Source of the DNA: Rhizomys pruinosus
Taxonomy: Eukaryota; Chordata; Mammalia; Rodentia; Spalacidae
Direction of reading: 5' to 3'
NCBI GenBank assembly: GCA_009823505.1
Contig: VZQC01011939.1
Location: 3,496,148 to 3,560,147 of the forward strand
Length of the DNA: 64,000 nucleotides
This document shows, piece by piece, positions 57,776 to 64,000 of the stretch. Each line of letters begins with the position of its first letter. Position 1 is the first letter of the stretch. The notes under the pieces are model-generated. The model worked only from the letters and a program-made list of their open reading frames with translations, had not been told where the DNA came from and made no database searches. A program made the position numbers and the translations under genes.

Positions 57776-57942
57776 GCCAGGCATAGTGACATATGACTTA
57801 GATTATAATCTCAGAACTTCAGAGGCAGAGGCAGGAGGATCTCTGTGAGTTCAAGGTCAGCCTCGTCTACATAGAGAGTTCTAGGCCACCTGGGGCTACA
57901 AGGAAACCCTGTCTCAGAAACACCAAAAAAAAAAAAAAAAAG
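57776..57942 (+). mobile_element. B1 SINE
   Basis: ggccaggcatagtgacatatgac ... gaggcagaggcaggaggatctctgtgagttcaaggtcagcctcgtctacatagagag ... ctgtctcagaaacacc and a 17-A tail. Carries a small duplication in the atgacttagattataatctcag region. Confidence 0.93.
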
Positions 57943-58995
57943 CCCACTCACATTTGCATGTTTCAAACATGAAGAACAAATGAATGAATGGATGAATGAA
58001 TAAGCAAAAGTAAGAAATTTCCCTCTGGATCCTGTGTTTTCTATAGCTCACACATAAACATTTCTACTTGCTTGTCATCCTAGAAGCTTTATGCAAATAT
58101 AAGCAAATACACACGTGTGTGCAGCCATAGCAGTACTTCTCTTCTGTATCTTGTATTTTTCTTCAGCAAAATGTCCTTGAAATCTTCCCACAGTGGTTCA
58201 CAGAGCCCCGCTTCATTTCTGACACAGCTGTGTAGTAAGTGAAGGCACTTTGATTGGAAAAGCAGAGCACACAGCAAGGATGTAAATCAGCATGCTTCTG
58301 CCTTGGTCTCTTACAGCAAAGCCACGGTGTCTCAGTCCTTCAGGAATAGTAATGAGAAGGCTTGGGCTGTGGGACTTCTGAGCTACATGCTTTAGGCACT
58401 GTCCTGTGGAAGGCTAACAGCCCCGTGGTATAGCAGACCTTCCCACCACTTGAATAAAGTTGATGTGGTGAGAGGTGGGTTTGTAACTCCTGCTGTCAGG
58501 ATGACGGGTGCTGGGAGAATGGCTTTATTCCAGGACTACCTAGCCACATCTATATGTATTAATTTTTATTTAAATAAAGAAATACCAACAAGGAAAACAA
58601 CCAGGCCTTTCTTTCTTTCAAAATCTCAATTCTGATACTGTTACAAGCACACTTACAAGTGAGGTGCTGGAATCAGGACACAGAAGAACAATGGAAAGAA
58701 AAAGCAAGAACCATGAGGCCCCAGTGCTGGTGCTGGGCCTGCGCAGGTGGCTCCTGGGGACACTGCGACACGACATGACCTACAGGCTGCAATGGCTACT
58801 TGGAAGTGTCTACCACAGAGCAGGCAATGAGCAAACACTGCCATTGTTAGTATCCCAGTCAGAAGAGGAGAACAGCGGCTAATGTTTCCACTCAGGTCCA
58901 AGTCCAGGTTAGGCCTTGACACCAGTCCAGTGAGTCAGGGCAGAAGGACATTCCCAGCAGTCATCTTTTCCTTGTAAAGACACTGAAGAGATGGC
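57943..58995. other. Unique non-coding stretch
   Basis: No gene recognised. Includes the sequence immediately downstream (minus strand) of the LPP-like fragment, which does not resemble the next LPP exon. Confidence 0.45.
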
Positions 58996-59187
58996 CTCTC
59001 CCCCTGGATGCTTGTACGGGCTGTACTTGTGTTTTGGAGCAACTACTGGTGTAAACTTCTTGGGTGGCTGTTGTGTAGACACTGAAAGACTGGGGGTCCC
59101 AAAAGAATGGGTGGTCTCCATCCATGCAGGAACATGGCCAAAAGACCCACCAGTGCTTTTGGGTGGGAGCCAAGATGGGTGAGACAT
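58996..59187 (-). pseudogene. Lpp-like: LPP-like first coding exon, probable pseudogene fragment
   Basis: The minus strand from the ATG at 59185-59187 encodes MSHPSWLPPKSTG, then METTHSFGTPS and SVSTQQPPKKF, and a PVVAPK-KY-PYK-PGGE segment. I recognise this as the N-terminus of LPP, a zyxin-family LIM protein of focal adhesions. About 64 residues match before homology stops. Against the mammalian LPP sequence as I remember it there are eight or nine non-conservative changes (for example E-P-L to G-S-F, R to W, P to H, N to S, Q to H), too many for such a conserved segment. After GGE the reading continues into unrelated residues to a stop at 58909. The expected GT donor is GC (gaggccatc), and no LIM domain or proline-rich exon follows. 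A MIR lies just upstream (59265-59312). The alternative is the genuine Lpp exon of a diverged species. Confidence 0.6.
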
Positions 59188-59264
59188 TGTTGAAATCTCA
59201 AGTAGCTTTAGGATCTTGTAATGGACAATGGACGCACAGCTCAGCCAACTGAAATGCTCGTCTC

Positions 59265-59312
59265 AGATGTGTGTGATCTAGACAAGTTAGTTAACCTCTC
59301 TGTGGCTGAACT
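59265..59312 (+). mobile_element. MIR SINE fragment
   Basis: gtgtgtgatctagacaagttagttaacctctctgtggctgaa matches the conserved MIR core (tgtgtgaccttgggcaagt..ttaacctctctgtgcctca). Ancient mammalian SINE. Confidence 0.7.
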
Positions 59313-59754
59313 CCAACTGAGGTAAAACGCCTCCCCTCCGATGAATCCTCAGTGAACAAAAGGACTAAGTTGGGAGTCCGATGACCTACTGCCTCCATTT
59401 CTGCCTCACGGCCTGTGTTCCCACCAGAAGTCTTGGGCCACATGGTGTGTCTGTCTCCCCTGATGAGTCTCACCCATGGATCTCCTTGACACGTGCCTAC
59501 ATCTGAATTCATGGCACTGCCTTTACTGGCTACTGCACAGCTACTTCAAGTTCCCGAGCATCTTCCTGAAAGGTGGGGGAGCCCAGCACCCAGGGGAAGG
59601 AGTCTTGCGCAGAACTATCTGCAGGGACACTCACGTTCTCCTGCTTTTCTACCTCTTTCCACAGTGTTGCATATAGGACCTTGGTGCCATGAAGACCCTG
59701 TAGACACTTCAACACAAACAGTCATTCATACAAGGAGCAAGGTCCTGCACAGTT

Positions 59755-59870
59755 TGGCTTCTGTAATTGAGGCCTCAGTTTGCCTGTCTATTAAAAGACA
59801 TAAATCACTTATGTTTAACAGGTCTGTGATAAGATTTAAGTGAAGTCTACAAAACACTAAGTTGAGTTCA
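59755..59870 (+). mobile_element. MIR SINE fragment (3' half)
   Basis: aggcctcagtttgcctgtctattaaaagacataaatcacttatgtttaacaggtctgtgataagatttaagtgaagt follows the MIR 3' half order (cctcagtttcctcatctgtaaaatgg ... gttgtgaggattaaatgag). Confidence 0.6.
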
Positions 59871-60708
59871 TGAAACAGAAGAAATACTAGACATTTCTGG
59901 CCTTTGTATTGTGTTTGAAATAAGAGTAGACAGGGGTGAAGGAGACCAGTCAAAGCCACTACTCAGAGCTCAGGGCTCTCTTGGGAGGCTGAGAGACTGG
60001 GTGTTATAGACATAGGAGGTGGGTCTGGCCACAATTATTGCAAAAAAGAAGCTCTTAAAAAGCCTGCCTGTAGACCCAGAAGTCCACATAGGCTGCATCT
60101 GATTTCACTTCCATTATCCCAGATTTTACATGTGGAAGAGACTTGCACAGGGCTTGGAGAATCTGAAGGGAGAAACAGGAAGATTTGGCTTACTCTGTCT
60201 TCCATGTGGGTGGTGGGTCTCAGCAATGGATGGTGAGAAAGCTGTTACCACATGTTCCTGACACTGAGAAGCTGGTGTGGAATGGCCTCTGATAAATGCT
60301 ACTTGTGTGAAAAGTACCCGCAGATTTTCTGCGTTGCATCCCACCATCTCTGTGATGTCTGTAGCTAGGGGTCAAGGTAGGAGATGTGCCTGTCATTTCC
60401 ATCATTCTCTGCAGTTCCTGGATTTTTACTTACAGTGAAGCTTGATGCACCCTGTCCACATAGTGCCAGCCCTCCTTACCTGGAGCCTCCTGGAACCATC
60501 TACACTGTCTAAGCTTGGTGGTGCACCTGCACAATGTAGGTACGGAGACCCATCCACTGATTGCACTCAGGGCCCCCATTTCTTGAGTTTCTAACTCATA
60601 GCTTCTTGCAGGGGCAAAGTTAAAGTAAATGAAATAGATATTTCTCTTCTTTTAAAATAGAACATCATTATGTAAATTTCAAAAGTTACACACAAAAGTG
60701 CAATCCGT
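59871..60708. other. Unique non-coding stretch
   Basis: No gene or repeat recognised. Confidence 0.5.
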
Positions 60709-60816
60709 GCATTTATTTGGCGTCTTCAAGTCAGCACTACAAGCTGGACACTACAGACACAAAAATGGAACCAGAATTCTGCTGAAGAACTGTTTGTGTT
60801 GAGCCACTGATTGGGA

Positions 60817-60907
<91 letters not shown>

Positions 60908-61018
60908 GAAGCATTTATTTGGCGTCTTCAAGTCAGCACTACAAGCTGGACACTACAGACACAAAAATGGAACCAGAATTCTGCTGAAGAACTGTTTGTG
61001 TTGAGCCACTGATTGGGA

Positions 61019-61105
<87 letters not shown>

Positions 61106-61112
61106 AACAGAA
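60709..61112. repeat. 202-bp tandem duplication containing (GT)n(GA)n
   Basis: Copy 1 60709-60910 and copy 2 60911-61112 are the same length. The 110-base unique part (60709-60818 versus 60911-61020) is identical. The compound microsatellites differ only in the GA block, where copy 2 has an aaaga interruption. Confidence 0.96.
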
Positions 61113-61249
61113 GCATGTAAGCTGTTTTTTCCCACTCAAGTCCTACAGGGATCTGTTCTGGAATAATCTAGAACAAGGAACAGACACCCTCAGGGAAGTC
61201 AGTGAGGATTTGTGTCCCACTAAGATTTGTGCTTCAATTTCCATCCTAA

Positions 61250-61405
61250 TGCCAGGTGTGGTAGACACATTTCTAATGCCAGCACTTGGCAGAGGCAGGT
61301 AAGTCTCTGTGAGTTCCAGGCCAGCTGCGGTTACATAGTGAGACCTTGTCTGAAAAATTAAGGAAAAAGAAAAACAAGACAGAAAAAGAAAAATAAAGAA
61401 AAATT
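61250..61405 (+). mobile_element. B1 SINE, internally deleted, intact TSD
   Basis: tgccaggtgtggtagacacatttctaatgccagcacttggcagaggcagg ... ctctgtgagttccaggccagctgcggttacatagtgagaccttgtc, with a long A-rich tail of aagaaaaac repeats. An 8-bp target duplication catcctaa lies at 61242-61249 and 61408-61415. Confidence 0.92.
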
Positions 61406-61729
61406 CACATCCTAAATAAAACAACCTTTAAAAATTAATCTATGGTATCTTATATTTTCCAAGATTTACCCTTTTAGAATGCTTCTGATATACGACACAT
61501 GAGAGCTTAAAATTACTTTCTTTTGAGCCTCATGTTTTATTTTCTATGTGCTTCTCTTACATAGCATTTAGAAAGCAGGCTGAGTGCATTGTGTTATATT
61601 GAGTCCTGAGATAGTGCCCTGTACAGTAGCTGAGCTCTTGCACTGTCTCAGGATCACTGCATGGGCCTCGCTAGCCTTCCTAGGCTTGTGCGGCATTTTG
61701 GTCTGTCTGGAGTGTGGCTCCTGCACTCA

Positions 61730-61754
61730 CACCCCCCCGCCCCCTGGGGGGGTG
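61730..61754. repeat. C-run/G-run hairpin
   Basis: cacccccc (61730-61737) and ggggggtg (61747-61754) are perfect 8-bp complementary arms with a short loop, in otherwise ordinary DNA. Confidence 0.9.
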
Positions 61755-61782
61755 CCAGTGCTGTGAGTGCTGGCTTCACTTG

Positions 61783-62138
61783 GTATGATGGTCAATCCTC
61801 ATTGTCACTTGACTGGATTTGGAACCACCTAGGACACACACCTTTGGGCATGTCTTTGAGTGGGTTTCTAGAGATATTTAACTGAGAAAGGAAGACCCAA
61901 GCTGAGTGTGAGCAGCACTGTCCTGTGGGATGGGGTACAAGGATGAATGGAAAGGAAGGAGGAGCCAGCTGAGTGCCAGCCTTCTCTGCTTCCTGACCAT
62001 AGAAACCGTGAGGCCAGCTGTCCCACGTTCTGTCTCCATGACTCTCTCCATGATGGACTGTTCTCACACCATGAGCCAAAATAAACCCTTCCTCCCTTAA
62101 GCCGCTTTTTCATAGCAATGAGAAAGATAACTAATAGA
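61783..62138 (+). mobile_element. MaLR-type LTR
   Basis: atgatggtcaatcctcattgtcacttgactgg ... cctttgggcatgtctttgagtgggtttctag ... gagccagctgagtgccagcc ... ccatgagccaaaataaacccttcctcccttaag ... catagcaatgagaaagataactaatag. Related to 12076-12428. Confidence 0.8.
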
Positions 62139-62384
62139 CTTGGCATTGCACCCACTCAATCACTGGACTGATTTCAGGGTATTATTTCTTGATGAAGAGA
62201 GTGGTGTGGCCATGAAAAGACAAGGAAATCTCTCTTTGAATCCTGTGGGCACCTTAGATTCTGCTTGACCTCTCCAGACATGGAAGGTTGGCCTCCTTTC
62301 TTCCTACAGGCTGTGAAGCAGCTGCTGGCTTATGCTGGGTCCTGACTCCCCTGCTTAAAATAAGAAGGAGCTCAACCTACAGGA
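62139..62384. other. Short unique stretch
   Basis: Nothing recognised. Confidence 0.5.
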
Positions 62385-63300
62385 CAGAGGCATAGGAAAA
62401 GACTTTCTAAGTCAGACAGCAGCTGCACAGGAAATAAGGTCAACAGTCAACAAATGGGACCTCGTCAAACTCAAATGCTTCTGTACAGATAAAGAAACAA
62501 TCAAGGATGTGAAGACAAAACCCACAGAGTAGGAGGAAATCTTTACCAGTGATACATCTGACAGAGCATTAACATCAAGAATATATAAACTACTCAAAAA
62601 AACAAACAAGTAAGAAAAAAAATATGACTCACTCAAAAGATGGAGTAAAGTGCTGAAAAGAGACTTCACAAGCAAGGAAATAAAGATGGCAGAGATAGGT
62701 GCACAGCTATGTTTATTTTAGCATTCTTCACAATAGCAAAGAGCTGGAACCAACCCAAATGCCCCTCAACAGATGAGTGGATGATAAAAATGTGGTATAT
62801 CTACACAATGGAGTAAAAACTTTGCAGGTAAATGGATAGAGCTTGAAGCCATTATGCTAAGTGAAGTAACACAGTCCCAGAAAAACAAGCAGGGAATGGT
62901 TTCCCTCATTTGTGGATGCTAACACCAAATCCCCCCAGATGAAAGGCAAGCTGAACAACATTATTGTTATATCTCTGTTTATCTGAAAGCAACTATGTTG
63001 TTATAATGTAAATCTCTCAATGGGCTCTAGAATCCACCCACCACTTATTTTCAGACTCTGTAATTACTGTATATGGGTGGAAAGTATGTGTCCATATTTT
63101 AGAGTAATATAAAATTAATGGAGGAAAATGTGAATTTTTAAGCATGAAAAAAAGACCGAGAGAAAGATGTGGGACAGTTATGGAAGGATACACAATCTGG
63201 GGTGGGGTGGGGTGGGGGGAAGGGAAAAGGGAACACGCCTAAACTGAATTGAAAAATGGTGTCTGAAATACACAAAACATCAATAAAAGCACACAAAAAA
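62385..63300 (+). mobile_element. 5'-truncated L1 (ORF2 end plus 3'UTR)
   Basis: aggcataggaaaagactttctaag, then caacaaatgggacctcgtcaaactcaaatgcttctgtacag ... acatctgacagagcattaacatcaagaatatataaac, and from 62700 cacagctatgtttattttagcattcttcacaatagcaaagagctggaaccaacccaaatgcccc. These are hallmark L1 ORF2 C-terminal segments. A 3'UTR related to 22826-23306 follows, with a G-rich ggggtggggtggggtggggg tract and an A-rich end. Frames are broken by stops and indels, and there is a deletion near 62690. Confidence 0.9.
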
Positions 63301-63654
63301 GAAAGATCTTGGATGTGCCACTTATATACTCTTCTGTAGAGCCTGCAAGGGACAGCTGGAGTGAGGATCTCACCCAGCATCTAGCAGGAGCTCCTGAGGA
63401 CTCTGATCTTTCATCCTTACCATGAGCCAGATACACTTTCTACCAATTTCACAAATAAAATTTTACTGGAACCCAGCCTTGCATACTTGCTCTAGCTGGA
63501 TCTGTAAGTCTTCATACAACAGCGGAAACTCCTGGTTTCAGAGGTACTGTAGACACGTGCCCAAAGTCTTTACTCTCTAGCTATGTTATTAATTCACCTT
63601 CCATCACTATACCAAACACCTGAACTGTCAACTTATAAAGAATAAAGGTTGGGG
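63301..63654. other. Unique stretch leading to the tandem array
   Basis: No gene. Just before the array, 63595-63650 (ccttccatcactataccaaacacctgaac ... cttataaagaataaagg) resembles a degraded minus-strand MaLR 3' end. Confidence 0.4.
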
Positions 63655-64000
63655 ACTGCTCTACGTCTTTCTTTGTCGCCAGGGCCGGAGGGTCCGGCGG
63701 CCAGTGGGCTAGTGCTCTGCACCTGTGTGCGGGCGCAGGGAAGTTACCTGGGCAAGCCTCTGCCGCAGGTAGGGGGTCGTGGGCGGGACCGCTCTACGTC
63801 TTTCTTTGTTGCCGGGGCCAGAGGGTCCGGCAGCCAGTGGGCTAGTGCTCTGCACCTGTGTGCGGGCGCAGGGAAGTTACCTGGGCAAGCCTCTGCCACA
63901 GGTAGGGGGTGGTGGGCGGGACTGCTCTACGCCTTTCTTTGTCGCCGGGGCCAGAGGGACTGGCGGCCAGTGGGCTAGTGCTCTGCACCTTTGTGCGGGC
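63655..64000. repeat. CpG-rich 133-bp tandem array, runs off the window
   Basis: Units start at 63655, 63788 and 63921 (the last is cut at base 80 by the window end), exact period 133. Each holds about ten CpGs and the landmarks ctctacgtctttctttg, gtgggctagtgctctgcacc, gtgcgggcgcagggaagttacc and tgccgcaggtaggggg. Unit 1 and 2 differ at about seven sites, six of them CpG transitions. Because 133 is 1 mod 3 and the unit lacks plus-strand stops, a 109-codon frame (63649-63978) passes through it in three frames. It is a repeat artefact unless shown otherwise. Not recognised as a named satellite. Confidence 0.93.

Noticed and set aside
62385..62940. Possible intact L1 ORF2
   Set aside because: Only the C-terminal segment is present, with stops, frame breaks and a deletion; the element is 5' truncated and inactive.

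Overview
This window is nuclear DNA from a rodent, almost certainly a muroid. It carries many copies of 7SL-derived B1, tRNA-derived B2/B3 and tRNA-7SL composite SINEs, MaLR-type LTRs, 3' ends of rodent-type L1 elements, and long (GT)n/(GA)n/(CTTT)n microsatellites. The B2 copies form a distinct variant, several with a 17-bp internal duplication, so I do not assign the species. There are no bacterial-type genes, operons, Shine-Dalgarno signals or CRISPR arrays. I see no intact protein-coding gene. Nearly every open frame of 60-270 codons falls in a microsatellite, a minisatellite, a SINE/LINE, or unremarkable non-coding DNA. The window reads as an intronic or intergenic tract.

Layout. 1-7.4 kb: mostly unique DNA with a MaLR LTR containing a 3 x 41 bp repeat, an inverse MaLR LTR and a B1. 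7.475-8.62 kb: a 33-copy, about 34-bp GC-rich minisatellite with a higher-order pattern, abutting a B1. 9-20 kb: sparse repeats and AT-rich unique stretches, two of them dense in homeodomain-type TAAT cores (11.2-11.5 and 17.6-17.7 kb), plus a CTCF-like site near 13.15 kb and a long CTTT/CT tract on a B1 tail. 20-31 kb: a dense retroelement pile-up with several resolvable nested insertions. These include a B2 in the target duplication of an L1, a B1 in a B2, and a 355-bp solo LTR plus a B1 both inside one B2. A 409-base assembly gap lies at 30949-31357. 31-45 kb: mostly unique DNA with degenerate GT and purine tracts and scattered SINEs. 45-51.6 kb: L1 3'UTR, a MaLR LTR/internal cluster, and a stack of L1, B1 and B2. 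52-58 kb: a B1 dimer inserted as one unit, a MaLR LTR, nested B2s, a degenerate CA tract and a B2. 58.99-59.19 kb (minus strand): a fragment whose translation I recognise as the N-terminus of the LIM-domain protein LPP, with several changes and no donor site. It is probably a pseudogene fragment. 60.7-61.1 kb: a perfect-length 202-bp tandem duplication containing a compound microsatellite. 62.4-63.3 kb: a 5'-truncated L1. 63.655 kb to the window end: a CpG-rich tandem array with a 133-bp period that runs off the edge.

The most informative content is the retrotransposition history, which can be read from target-site duplications and nesting, together with two CpG-containing tandem arrays. I found no convincing novel biological system. 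The best candidates for follow-up are the LPP-like fragment, the 133-bp array at the edge, the minisatellite and the TAAT-rich putative regulatory stretches. Family names for repeats come from remembered consensus features and were not checked by a database search.
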